A stretch of 64,000 bases of DNA, taken from NCBI RefSeq assembly GCF_000016665.1, contig NC_009523.1, forward strand, positions 4,773,501 through 4,837,500. The letters run 5' to 3'. Within the stretch, counting starts at the first letter, position 1. Every line of letters starts with the position of its first letter. The DNA is from Roseiflexus sp. RS-1 (GTDB lineage: Bacteria > Chloroflexota > Chloroflexia > Chloroflexales > Roseiflexaceae). The notes beneath the pieces were generated by a model that worked only from the letters and a program-made list of their open reading frames with translations, searched no databases and had not been told where the DNA came from. This document shows positions 55,221 to 64,000 of the stretch, piece after piece. Both the position numbers and the translations under genes were made by a program.

Positions 55221-58200
55221 TTATGGCGCGGTTGACGCCACCCACGTCGGATCGGCGCTGTCGGCGTTCGCCGTCGTGCCAAGCGTCAGGTTGTAGCCAT
55301 TCCCGGAAGCATCAACCGTGGTCTGCCCGCTCCCCTCGTTGAAGCGGTAGAACGCGCGCGTATTTGCGTCAGTCGTCAGGCTTGTAGACGACGGTGGCGT
55401 AAACGTGCTGGTGTAGCGCACGATATTCGAGATGCGCACATCATCGACATCGCCGTTGAAGAAGCCGTAGCCGGGAAAGCCGCCGATGCGGAAGGACGGT
55501 CCCTGGGTGATCGCGCCGATGGTCGCCGCCGGTCCGGGGGCGCCGTTGACGAACACCCGCGCGGTTGTCCCGTCGTAGGTCACGGCGACGTGGTGCCAGG
55601 TATTGGCGAGCAGCGCCGTCGGGTGTTGCGCCGCGCGCCAGCCAGCGGTCGAGGCGACCCACCAGGTGGCGCGCCCGCCGTTCAGTTCCAGCGCCCAGCC
55701 GATGACATCATCGGTGGTGGCGAGGATGACGCTATCCTGCCCGCCGGTCGTCGGGCGCACCCAGAGTTCGATGGTCTGCGCGCCGCCCAATCCGGCGATC
55801 TGCCCGCCGCGCACCTCATCATTCGCCCCGTCAAAGCGCAGCGCGCTGTTCGACGGCGGGACCGGCGTGGCGGTCGGGGTGCTGGTGGGCGGGACCGGCG
55901 TGGCAGTCGGTGTACTGGTGGGCGGGACCGGCGTGGCAGTCGGCGTGCTGGTGGGCGGGACCGGCGTGGCGGTCGGCGTACTGGTGGGCGGCGCTGGCGT
56001 GGCGGTTGGTCCTGCGGTCGGCGTACTGGTCGGCGGAAGCGGCGTGGCGGTTGGTTCCGTGGTCGCCGACGGCGGGACCGGCGTGCTGGTGGGCGGGACC
56101 GGCGTGGCGGTTGGCGTATTGGTGGGCGGCGCTGGCGTGGCGGTTGGGGTGCTGGTGGGCGGGACTGCCGTTGGCGTTGCCGTCGGCGGCGGCGCAATCG
56201 GCGCGGTCGACGCCACCCACTGCGGGTCGGCGCTGTCAGCATTCGCCGTTGTGCCGAGCGTCAGGTTGTAGCCATTCCCGGAAGCGTCCGCCGTTGTCTG
56301 CCCGCTCCCTTCGTCCAACCGATAAAGCGCGCGCGTATTTGCGTCCGTCGGGTGTGCTGCTGATGGCGGCGTAAACGTGCTGGTGTAGCGCACGATATTC
56401 GAGATGCGCACATCATCGACATCGCCGTTGAAGAAGCCGTAGCCGGGAAAGCCGCCGATGCGGAAGGACGGTCCCTGGGTGATCGCGCCGATGGTCGCCG
56501 CCGGTCCGGGGGCGCCGTTGACGAACACCCGCGCGGTTGTCCCGTCGTAGGTCACGGCGACGTGGTGCCAGGTATTGGCGAGCAGCGCCGTCGGGTGTTG
56601 CGCCGCGCGCCAGCCAGCGGTCGACGCGACCCACCAGGTGGCGCGCCCGCCGTTCAGTTCCAGCGCCCAGCCGATGACATCATCGGTGGTGGCGAGGATG
56701 ACGCTATCCTGCCCGCCGGTCGCCGGACGCACCCAGAGTTCGATGGTCTGCGCGCCGCCCAATCCGGCGATCTGCCCGCCGCGCACCTCATCATTCGCCC
56801 CGTCGAAGCGCAGCGCGCTGTTCGACGGCGGGACCGGCGTGGCGGTCGGGGTGCTGGTGGGCGGGACCGGCGTGGCAGTCGGCGTGCTGGTAGGCGGGAC
56901 CGGCGTGGCGGTTGATCCTGCGGTCGCCGACGGCGAGACCGGCGTGCTGGTGGGCGGGACCGGCGTGGCGGTCGGGGTGCTGGTGGGCGGCAGCGGCGTG
57001 GCGGTTGGGGTGGCAGGCGGCGGCGTGCCGTTCATCATCACCTCGCCATACTCCAGCACCTCACGCAGATCGAACGTCTGCACCAGCAGCGGCGCGGTCG
57101 AAGGAGGCGGCGTGGTGAGGCTGAACTGCACCGTCTTTGGACCCACAGGCGCGCCGTTGGGCAGGCGAACGAGGAGCGCACCGCGCGCCGCGCCGCCGGA
57201 TGCCGCATCGGTGACTGCCGCCGGGTCCGCCTCCAGCGTTGCGCCCGCACCGAAACCGCTGATTGCACCAGGAGTCACCTGTGCGAAATCGACCTCCGGG
57301 GGGAGGGTGATCAGAACGCTGCCGCCAGCCGGAATGAAGGATGCGGTCGTAAAACTGAGCGTATACAGATCGCCAGACGCATTCAGCGCAATCGAGCCAA
57401 GCGGCGCGCCGGGGGTCATTTGCGCCAGCCCAAAGCGTTGAGCGTTCGGTCGTGTGCTGACCGTGTAATACTTACGGTAACTGCTGCCCAGTTTGAGCGC
57501 CCGTGCCGCCCACACGCCGTCCGGCGAGAATGTGCCGGGATCATTGGCGCCGGTGAAGACCGGATCGTTCGGTATCGGGCGCACCCAGTTGATGCCATCG
57601 GTTGAGACAACATACCCGGTCGAGAAATCGGGCCTCGCGTATGATTTCGCCTCATACCACATGCGGAAGAACGCGCCGTCCTTGATCACGGTAGGAACGC
57701 CGACACTGTTGCTGTCGAAGTCGGTGAAGTTGTTGATGCGCGCAAAGACGGCGCCGCCGCCACTGCTGCCGGGCACCCGCGTCCAGTTGATCCCGTCGGG
57801 CGACACGGCATACCCGATGGCGAACGTATAGGCGCCAACATTATTGACACCCTCGTACCACATCCGGTAGCAGCGACCGCTGGTGCGCCCATTTTCGCAG
57901 GGCAGGGCCGGGGTTGCTTCATCGATCAGCACGGAGGGCGCGACAATGTAATCCTGATCGAAATCACCGGCGCCGCCGCGTTCGACGAGAACGGCGTTGC
58001 GGTTCGGCGGAGCGGTTCCGGCAGTGCCCGGCACCCGCGTCCAGGTGATGCCATCCGGCGACGTTGCATACCCGATGCCCTCAATCGCACCGGTGTTGCT
58101 GAAGCCGCTGTACCACATGCGGAACGTATTCCCGTCACGCACGACATACATCGTCGTGACGCCATTGCTATCGAAGTCGCCGGCAACGCCCGACGGTCCG

Positions 58201-60347
58201 AAGACGCTTCCGCCGACTCCTGAGCCGATGTAGCGCGTCCAGGTGATGCCGTCCGGCGACAGGGCATGCCCGATACGGCGCGTGCCGCTGCCGTCCACAC
58301 CAACGTACCACATGCGGTAGCAGATGCCGCTGGTGCGCCCATTCTCGCACGGCAGCGATGGGGTGGCGTTATCGCGCAGCACCATCGGCGGGAAGATCTC
58401 CGACGTGTCAAAACTCGTTCCCGCACCGCCGCAGTTCTGCCCGGCAATCGTAAATACTGCGCCCTGGGCAGATGCCGGGCAGGTTCCGGGAATGTGCAAC
58501 CACGGTTGGCGGTTCGACGGATCGGCAGTTAGTGCAGGCGTCGCAGTTGGCGCACTCGTTGCCGTCGGCGTACTGGTTGCCGTCGGCGGTTGGGGTGTAC
58601 TGGTTGCCGTTGGCGTACTGGTTGCCGTTGGCGGCTGTGGCGTATTTGTCGGCGTCGCCGTCGGACCTTCGGTGGCGGTCGGGGTGGGCGTCACCGGCGT
58701 GGGAGACGGCGGAACGGGCGTTGGCGTCGCCGTCGGACCTTCGGTGGCGGTCGGGGTGGGCGTCACCGGCGTGGGCGAGGGCGGAACGGGCGTCGGCGTC
58801 GGAGTCGGTCCGACATCCGTTGCCTGCGACAGATCAACCGTTGCATATTCCAGCACTTCGCGTATATCGAAAGTCTGCACGGTCATCAGCGCCGCACTCG
58901 ATGGCGGGTTTGCCAGGGTGAAGGTGATCGTCTTCGGACCAGCGGGAGCGCCGTCAGGCAACCGGATGACGAGCGCGCCGCGCGCCGTCCCCTGCGCCGC
59001 AGCATCGGTCAACGCCGTCGCTTCAGCCGCGAATGTCGCATTTGCGCCAAAGCCGTCAATCGCGCCTGCTGTCACTTCGGTGAATGGAATGCTGGCCGGC
59101 AATGTCAGCAAGACACTGCCGCCTGCCGGAATCGCCTGGGTCGTCAGCGAGAGGGTGTATTCGCCGAGATTACGGGTCAATCCAGGCGCAGGCAGCAGCG
59201 TTCCGGGGGTCATGGTCGCATGCCCGATGCGTATGGCATTGGGGCGGCTGCTGATGGTGTACCACATGCGGAAGGAAGCGCCTTCCTTGATGACGAACGG
59301 CGTCCACACGTTGTCGGGTGAAAGGGCGCCGGGGTCGTCAGCGCCGCGGTACACTGCCTGGTTTGGCTCAGGCCGCACCCACGTCACCCCATCGGTCGAG
59401 ACGACATGCCCGATGCTCTGGTTGGATGCCTGGCTGTTGTACCACATGCGGAACAGTGCGCCATCCTTCACCACCACCGGTGCGCCGACGCTGCCGGCAT
59501 CCCATGTGCCGCCAGCGCCTGTGCCGAGCACTGCGTTACCGCCAGCGGCGCGCGTCCAGTTCACGCCATCCGGCGAGAGTGCATACCCGATGCGAAAGAC
59601 ATTCGCCGCATCGGTTCCCTGATACCACATGCGGTAACAGATGCCGGTGGTGCGTCCATTTTCGCAGGGGAGTTGCGCAGAGGATTCATCGCGGATCACG
59701 CTGGGAGCAGCGACAATCGACTGGTCGAACGTGGCTGCGCCGGTTGGACGCAGCACCGCGCCCTGGGACAACGGTCCTGTCACGCGCGTCCAGTTCAGCC
59801 CATCGGTCGAGGTGGCGAAGCCAATCGTAAAGACCGAGCCGTTGAAGCCGTTGTACCACATTTCGAAGGTCGCGCCGTTGCGGACGACATAGGGGAACGA
59901 TACCCCGGCGCTATCGAAGTTCCCCGCCGGTCCCAGACCGAGGACTGCACCACCGCCGGCGCTTCCCGGCACGCGCGTCCAGGTTGTTCCATCTGGCGAA
60001 ACGGCGTATCCGATGCGCCGGACGCCGCCGGTGTCGAAGCCGGTATACCACATGCGATAACACGTCGCCCCTTCGGCGATGCCGGGACAGGGTGCCGCAG
60101 CCGTGGCGATGTCGCGCAGAATGACCGGACCTTCGACGTTGTTGCTATCGAATGTTGTGCCACCTCCGCCGCAGTTGTCTCCGGCACGCCCGAACACCGC
60201 TCCTTCCAGCGCCGGTCCGCACGTTCCCGGCGAATGCGCCCATGTCTGGCGATTGGGGATCGTCGCCTGACTCGCAGATGGCGCTGCCAGCGCAATCAGC
60301 ACAATCAGCACGCCAAAGATCCCGCCAACCCACATCTGAATCCGCAT
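55221..60347 (-). CDS. Giant secreted protein with two propeller modules and two LamG domains
   Basis: 1708 residues. Signal peptide ([20 protein letters not shown], cleavage near ASQA). Module 1 (about 30-400) and module 2 (about 620-985) repeat the phrase RMWY-G... RIGYA-SPDG--WTRV as in GH43/beta-fructosidase-like propellers. Each is followed by a beta domain (GGSVLLTLP...; PVGPKTV-type). Pro/Thr linkers ([11 protein letters not shown] repeats) separate these from two LamG-type jelly-rolls ([42 protein letters not shown]), near identical. No C-terminal sorting motif or membrane anchor. Probably an extracellular carbohydrate-binding or adhesion protein. No hydrolase active site is identified. 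Confidence 0.82.
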   Translation of the reverse strand: MRIQMWVGGIFGVLIVLIALAAPSASQATIPNRQTWAHSPGTCGPALEGAVFGRAGDNCGGGGTTFDSNNVEGPVILRDIATAAAPCPGIAEGATCYRMWYTGFDTGGVRRIGYAVSPDGTTWTRVPGSAGGGAVLGLGPAGNFDSAGVSFPYVVRNGATFEMWYNGFNGSVFTIGFATSTDGLNWTRVTGPLSQGAVLRPTGAATFDQSIVAAPSVIRDESSAQLPCENGRTTGICYRMWYQGTDAANVFRIGYALSPDGVNWTRAAGGNAVLGTGAGGTWDAGSVGAPVVVKDGALFRMWYNSQASNQSIGHVVSTDGVTWVRPEPNQAVYRGADDPGALSPDNVWTPFVIKEGASFRMWYTISSRPNAIRIGHATMTPGTLLPAPGLTRNLGEYTLSLTTQAIPAGGSVLLTLPASIPFTEVTAGAIDGFGANATFAAEATALTDAAAQGTARGALVIRLPDGAPAGPKTITFTLANPPSSAALMTVQTFDIREVLEYATVDLSQATDVGPTPTPTPVPPSPTPVTPTPTATEGPTATPTPVPPSPTPVTPTPTATEGPTATPTNTPQPPTATSTPTATSTPQPPTATSTPTATSAPTATPALTADPSNRQPWLHIPGTCPASAQGAVFTIAGQNCGGAGTSFDTSEIFPPMVLRDNATPSLPCENGRTSGICYRMWYVGVDGSGTRRIGHALSPDGITWTRYIGSGVGGSVFGPSGVAGDFDSNGVTTMYVVRDGNTFRMWYSGFSNTGAIEGIGYATSPDGITWTRVPGTAGTAPPNRNAVLVERGGAGDFDQDYIVAPSVLIDEATPALPCENGRTSGRCYRMWYEGVNNVGAYTFAIGYAVSPDGINWTRVPGSSGGGAVFARINNFTDFDSNSVGVPTVIKDGAFFRMWYEAKSYARPDFSTGYVVSTDGINWVRPIPNDPVFTGANDPGTFSPDGVWAARALKLGSSYRKYYTVSTRPNAQRFGLAQMTPGAPLGSIALNASGDLYTLSFTTASFIPAGGSVLITLPPEVDFAQVTPGAISGFGAGATLEADPAAVTDAASGGAARGALLVRLPNGAPVGPKTVQFSLTTPPPSTAPLLVQTFDLREVLEYGEVMMNGTPPPATPTATPLPPTSTPTATPVPPTSTPVSPSATAGSTATPVPPTSTPTATPVPPTSTPTATPVPPSNSALRFDGANDEVRGGQIAGLGGAQTIELWVRPATGGQDSVILATTDDVIGWALELNGGRATWWVASTAGWRAAQHPTALLANTWHHVAVTYDGTTARVFVNGAPGPAATIGAITQGPSFRIGGFPGYGFFNGDVDDVRISNIVRYTSTFTPPSAAHPTDANTRALYRLDEGSGQTTADASGNGYNLTLGTTANADSADPQWVASTAPIAPPPTATPTAVPPTSTPTATPAPPTNTPTATPVPPTSTPVPPSATTEPTATPLPPTSTPTAGPTATPAPPTSTPTATPVPPTSTPTATPVPPTSTPTATPVPPTSTPTATPVPPSNSALRFDGANDEVRGGQIAGLGGAQTIELWVRPTTGGQDSVILATTDDVIGWALELNGGRATWWVASTAGWRAAQHPTALLANTWHHVAVTYDGTTARVFVNGAPGPAATIGAITQGPSFRIGGFPGYGFFNGDVDDVRISNIVRYTSTFTPPSSTSLTTDANTRAFYRFNEGSGQTTVDASGNGYNLTLGTTANADSADPTWVASTAP
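55258..56860 (-). repeat. Direct duplication of the LamG-encoding block (offset 972 bp)
   Basis: A stretch of at least about 470 bp (about 55390-55860) recurs at 56362-56832 with only a few mismatches. The Pro/Thr linker DNA on both sides is itself a tandem array of CACGCCGGTCCCGCCCACC-like units. Recent duplication within the gene is likely. Confidence 0.85.
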
Positions 60348-60614
60348 GGTTCACCAATCCTGAACGTTATGGCACACATACAGGCATGCTGCCCGGCGCG
60401 CGAGAGAAGTGCAATGGGACAGGCAGGACAGGACGCTTTCTGATAGAGAGTATAGGTTGCAATTATGACGAAGTGATGACAGGAAAGGTGCGTGCAGGTA
60501 CACAACTTATCAGGTAGCGCATAGCCAGACGCAGGCGTTGCAACGCCCTGCATCCCCGGCGCAGCGGTCTGATACAATAGTGTCGCTCACCTTCCCGCAA
60601 GAAAGGCACCGACG

Positions 60615-61664
60615 ATGCGCATTGACGATCTTGACACTCCTGTAGCCATCATTGATCTTGATCGCCTGGAGAGGAACATTGCACGGTTTCAGACATACCT
60701 CAGCCAGCACGGCATCGCCAATCGCCCGCACATCAAAACCCATAAAATCCCGCAGATCGCCCGGATGCAGATGGCTGCCGGCGCAGTTGGCATCACGTGC
60801 CAGAAACTCGGCGAGGCGGAAGTGATGGCGGATGCCGGTATCGACGACATCTTCATCCCGTACAACATCATCGGCGCCGCCAAACTGGAGCGCCTGACCG
60901 CCCTTGCCCGTCGGGTGCGGTTGAGCGTTGCAGCCGACTCGGTTGCTGTCATTACCGGGTTGGGGAACGCCATGGCTGGAACCGGTCTTGAACTGACGGT
61001 GCTGGTTGAATGTGATACCGGCATGGGGCGTTGCGGAGTGCAGACTCCCGCCGAGGCTGTTGAACTGGCGCTGCTCATCACACGGACGCCGGGTCTGCGG
61101 TTTGGCGGCTTGATGACCTACCCCTCAAGCCCGGAGATCGGTCCGTTTATGCACGAAGCCGTGCGTCTCCTGCGTGATCGGGGGATCGCCGTCGAACGGG
61201 TCAGCGGCGGCGGAACTGCGGGGATGTGGCGCGCCCACGAGCACCCGCAGATCACCGAATACCGCGCCGGTATGTACATCTATGGCGACCGATATACCCT
61301 GCGCGCGGGCGCGATGCAATTGGAGGAGTGCGCATTGACCATCATCACCACCGTCGTCAGTCGCCCGACGCCGGATCGCGGGGTTATCGACGGCGGGAGT
61401 AAAACATTTTCCTCCGATCTGCTGGGGCTGGAGGGGTACGGTTTGATCCTGGAGTACCCGGACGCGCGCATTGTCAGTCTCTCGGAAGAACACGGCGTCG
61501 TCGATTTCAGCCGGTGCGCGCAACGCCCGGCGGTGGGCGAGCGGGTGAGCGTGATCCCGAATCACTGTTGCGTGGTGAGTAATCTGTTCGATGAGATGGT
61601 TGGTGTCCGACGCGGCGAGGTCGAAGTCATCTGGCGCGTCGCAGCGCGGGGAATGGTGCGGTAG
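60615..61664 (+). CDS. D-threonine aldolase/alanine racemase-fold PLP enzyme
   Basis: 349 residues. DLDTPVAIIDLDRLERNIARF and RPHIKTHKIPQIAR (PLP lysine in the IKTHK motif), VSGGGTAGMW, DGGSKTFSSD and the metal-binding C-terminal LSEEHGVVDF and IPNHCCVV match the D-threonine aldolase/DSD1 family. Such enzymes cleave or dehydrate D-3-hydroxyamino acids using PLP and a divalent metal. Substrate is inferred. Confidence 0.85.
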   Translation: MRIDDLDTPVAIIDLDRLERNIARFQTYLSQHGIANRPHIKTHKIPQIARMQMAAGAVGITCQKLGEAEVMADAGIDDIFIPYNIIGAAKLERLTALARRVRLSVAADSVAVITGLGNAMAGTGLELTVLVECDTGMGRCGVQTPAEAVELALLITRTPGLRFGGLMTYPSSPEIGPFMHEAVRLLRDRGIAVERVSGGGTAGMWRAHEHPQITEYRAGMYIYGDRYTLRAGAMQLEECALTIITTVVSRPTPDRGVIDGGSKTFSSDLLGLEGYGLILEYPDARIVSLSEEHGVVDFSRCAQRPAVGERVSVIPNHCCVVSNLFDEMVGVRRGEVEVIWRVAARGMVR

Positions 61665-61843
61665 GACGGGGATGCAGGTCGCTGCGTGGCACGCTCACAA
61701 TGGTGCGCGGCTCGAAGCGCTGTAGGACGCCGATGATCCGAGTCGAAGCGCCGCTCAATGCGCGCTACGCCCGTCCTGCACGCAAAAGCGAGGAAGCATC
61801 GTCTTTCGAATAATGCAGCGCCCGCTCTTTGCCAGCTATCTCC

Positions 61844-62371
61844 TCATGACGCAGTTCGTTCCACGCACCCGCTGACCGGCACAGGCTCGACCAGTGCGCG
61901 GAACACAGGGCAGAGGCGCTCCACTTCCGCCCGGATCTGGTGCAAGGCGTCGTCGGACACATCTCCCGACACCCGGGCGACATACGCCAGACCGGATGGG
62001 GCAATCGGTGCGTCGGGGGTGACTTCCAGAACGCCTCGGAAGTCGATCTGCGCGGTGACTTCGACTTCGAGCGTTTCAAACTGCGCTCCGCGATTGGCAG
62101 CGACGATCAGATACGTATGCGCCAGGCAACTCGCCAGTGATGCGAGCAACAGTTCCGGTGCGGTTGGTCCCAGATTGTACCCTGCCAGCGCCGGCGCCGA
62201 GTCGGTGACGATGGTAAACTCGCGGATACTCACCGGGCGTACCCCTGAACCGCCAGCGACGCGCGCCACTGCGCGCAGCGGTGCGGGTGCAGCATCGGGC
62301 GCTGCCAGCTTCTCGCGCAGCGCGGCCATCCGTTGCGCCTTGAAGTTCAAATACTCGGGAAGGGTTGTCAT
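61844..62371 (-). CDS. OsmC-family peroxiredoxin-like protein
   Basis: 175 residues from ATG 62371 with GGAGGA upstream; the upstream open frame runs into repeats and is rejected. The two redox cysteines are in LLASLASCLAHTYLIV and VERLCPVFRAL. OsmC/Ohr proteins reduce organic hydroperoxides. 61665-61843 between it and the aldolase shows nothing recognisable. Confidence 0.85.
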   Translation of the reverse strand: MTTLPEYLNFKAQRMAALREKLAAPDAAPAPLRAVARVAGGSGVRPVSIREFTIVTDSAPALAGYNLGPTAPELLLASLASCLAHTYLIVAANRGAQFETLEVEVTAQIDFRGVLEVTPDAPIAPSGLAYVARVSGDVSDDALHQIRAEVERLCPVFRALVEPVPVSGCVERTAS

Positions 62372-62443
62372 AGATCCTCCGTTTGATCCAGGATACCGGT
62401 TCTTGTCAGCCGGTCCGGGCGCCGCAACGCTGCGCCTACGTCG

Positions 62444-62961
62444 CCGCTCGCCGCGCCCCTCTCCCCTCGCACCTGACATCTGTACGGGCAACCATTCGAG
62501 ACGGTGCGATGCAACGTTTCTACGGGCGACGTTCAACGTTCAACCTCCCAACCTTCAACCCCTCGCGCCGCGCGCCGCGCGCCCCCGCCATAGACCCTGC
62601 CCTGGTACAGGCGCAGCGCCGCTGCGCCCCTCCGTCGCCGCTCGCCTCGCCCCTCTCCCCTCGCACCTGACACCTGTACGGGCAACCATTCGAGACGGTG
62701 CGATGCAACGTTGCTACGGGCGACGTTCAACGTTCAACCTCCCAACCTTCAACCCCTCGCGCCGCGCGCCGCGCGCCCCCGCCATAGACCCTGCCCCGGT
62801 ACAGGCGCAGCGCCGCTGCGCCCCTCCGTCGCCGCTCGCCTCGCCCCTCTCCCCTCGCACCTGACACCTGTACGGGCAACCATTCAAGACGGTGCAATGC
62901 AACGTTTCTACAGGCGACGTTCAATGTTCAACCTTCCAACCTTCAACCCCTCGCGCCCCTC
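62444..62961. repeat. Three-copy 194-bp tandem repeat
   Basis: Units starting about 62444, 62638 and 62832 (third truncated near 62961) are nearly identical. Each holds CTGTACGGGCAACCATTC, a GTTCAACGTTCAACCTCCCA stretch and a GCGCCGCGCGCCGCGCGCC run. Frames through it are repeat artefacts. The GTTGAAC/GTTCAAC element matches the palindrome at 33096-33130. Confidence 0.92.
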
Positions 62962-62993
62962 CCCTCTCGCCTCACCCCTCTCGCCTCATTGCA

Positions 62994-64000
62994 TTACTGC
63001 CCGGATCGGGCGATCAACCGCGCCAGGTGCGGCAGGAGAGCTGGCGCAGGCTCGCGCAGCGCTTCAAATGCCAGCACGCCGCCGAGCAGCAGCATGCCGT
63101 AGAACTTGTACGATACGCCCGCAATCGTCAGAATGCCGTGGATCGTGCCATCGTAAAAACTCCACTGGTTGCCATAGGCGATGAGCGCAAAACTGAGCGC
63201 CAGCAGCGTGGCATACGGTAGTGACACGCTGCGTTCGTGCAGATGGAGAACCAGCGCGCCGAATGGCACAACCAGGAGTGTCTCATAGTGCATCCAGGCA
63301 GCCGGTGATGCCAGCACCATGAGGAGCAGGAACATACTGTACTGGAGCGCATATCCGGTGCTGTCGCGCGATGTCGGACGCAGCGCCAGCATACAGACCG
63401 CGAGCGATACAACAGCAGAGAGGAATGTTCCCAGCAACCGCACCATTTCATTCTGATAAATGGTTGCGCTACGCGGTGAGTCGGTCAGGCGCGCAAGAAA
63501 CCCGGAAATGGTCTGGTTTTCGACCCACGAAGTCGTACCGCCGATGTTCGGCAGCACCCGGGTCAGGTAGGTCAGATGTTCATCCCAGCCAATGACGGCG
63601 ACAGCAATGCTGTTGCACACTGCCATCCCCACGACAAAGCCAATGAGCGCGCGCCAGTGTCCCTTCACCACAAAGAACGCCAGCAGCAGGATCGGATAAA
63701 TCTTGAACAGTGTTCCCAGCGCCACCAGCGCGCCAGCGGCGGTATCGCGCCCGCTGCGCAATGCCCACAACGCCAGCGTGAGCAGGAACAGCAACACCAG
63801 ATCGATCTGCCCATACGCCAGCGTATCCGCCAGCGGACGAAAATTGAACACGATCAGCAGACCGGCGGCGCTCAGCGATACGAAGGGTATACGCCACATC
63901 CGCAGCCAGATCAGCGCAGTGGCAACGATCAGGAGCGTATTCATGATCCGGTGCCCCAGGAGCACCGTCAACCCGTCCATCGTCACAAAAGGAACGAACA
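62994..64000 (-). CDS. GT87-like (DUF2029) membrane glycosyltransferase, cut by the right edge
   Basis: The minus frame is open from the window edge to a stop at 62994. It has at least eight membrane helices and the GT87-type loop FNFRPLADTLAYGQIDLVLL and ALGTLFKIYPILLLAFFVV. These proteins resemble polyprenyl-phosphomannose-dependent mannosyltransferases. An internal GTG at 63986 is unlikely to be the true start because the hydrophobic frame continues upstream. The N-terminus is missing. Confidence 0.75.
   Translation of the reverse strand, partial: FVPFVTMDGLTVLLGHRIMNTLLIVATALIWLRMWRIPFVSLSAAGLLIVFNFRPLADTLAYGQIDLVLLFLLTLALWALRSGRDTAAGALVALGTLFKIYPILLLAFFVVKGHWRALIGFVVGMAVCNSIAVAVIGWDEHLTYLTRVLPNIGGTTSWVENQTISGFLARLTDSPRSATIYQNEMVRLLGTFLSAVVSLAVCMLALRPTSRDSTGYALQYSMFLLLMVLASPAAWMHYETLLVVPFGALVLHLHERSVSLPYATLLALSFALIAYGNQWSFYDGTIHGILTIAGVSYKFYGMLLLGGVLAFEALREPAPALLPHLARLIARSGQ

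Noticed and set aside
58324-60443. Long plus-strand frames opposite the giant surface protein
   Set aside because: Val/Gly repeats are complements of the Thr/Pro linkers.

Overview
The window looks like a chromosomal segment of a Chloroflexota bacterium close to Roseiflexus (filamentous anoxygenic phototrophs). This is inferred from GC-rich dense coding, Pro/Thr-rich [11 protein letters not shown] linkers in surface proteins, the set of gene families present, and repeat-rich intergenic regions. No rRNA, tRNA or CRISPR array was seen. About 45 protein genes are supported. Genes at both edges are cut by the window.

Layout. 1-4.0 kb: a PAS/GAF/GGDEF signalling protein cut by the left edge, then a PhoR/PhoB-like two-component pair. 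4.1-5.3 kb: galactokinase. 5.5-10.8 kb: two exported proteins, one BcsB-like and one a beta-propeller protein with a CxxCH haem motif. 10.8-12.4 kb: a haloacetate-dehalogenase-like hydrolase and a small toxin-antitoxin-like locus. 12.5-21.5 kb: a long leftward gene series. Its upstream end is a perfect sigma-A-type promoter with a TetR operator, followed by a small membrane protein, TetR, an ABC-2 exporter, an HD hydrolase, galT, a methylcrotonyl-CoA carboxylase beta subunit, an unknown gene and a methylglutaconyl-CoA hydratase (leucine degradation). An IS5-like element with intact ends and a 3-bp target duplication sits one base upstream of the ABC ATPase start codon and splits this series. 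21.8-24.6 kb: phosphonatase, a MITE-like repeat and two acetyltransferases. 24.6-33.1 kb: a cell-wall elongation and signalling cluster (TPR lipoprotein, PBP, RodA/FtsW, PknB) with one MNT-HEPN module inside it and another beside it, and a roughly 280-bp heptamer tandem repeat directly 5' of the PBP gene. 33.1-36.0 kb: uvrA.

36.1-43.7 kb is the most notable region: an apparent inorganic-carbon uptake island. It holds an SbtB-like PII protein, an SbtA-like bicarbonate transporter broken by one frameshift, an ATPase/winged-helix regulator, a DsrE-like protein, and DabA/DabB with the DabA metal ligands conserved. The sbtA and dabB upstream regions each carry a good sigma-A-type promoter embedded in the same motif, TCTYTATATTGAC. 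In an organism that would fix bicarbonate through biotin carboxylases (3-hydroxypropionate bi-cycle, if the Roseiflexus assignment holds), a two-system Ci supply locus makes physiological sense.

43.9-55.2 kb: an SPFH protein with a small membrane protein, a KimA-like potassium transporter, a YdiJ-like FAD/Fe-S oxidase, a MatB-like ligase divergent from a family III CoA-transferase, an unknown protein and TlyA. 55.2-60.3 kb: a 1708-residue secreted protein with two propeller modules and two near-identical LamG modules. 60.6-64 kb: a D-threonine-aldolase-like enzyme, an OsmC protein, a roughly 3-copy 194-bp tandem repeat, and a GT87-like membrane protein cut by the right edge.
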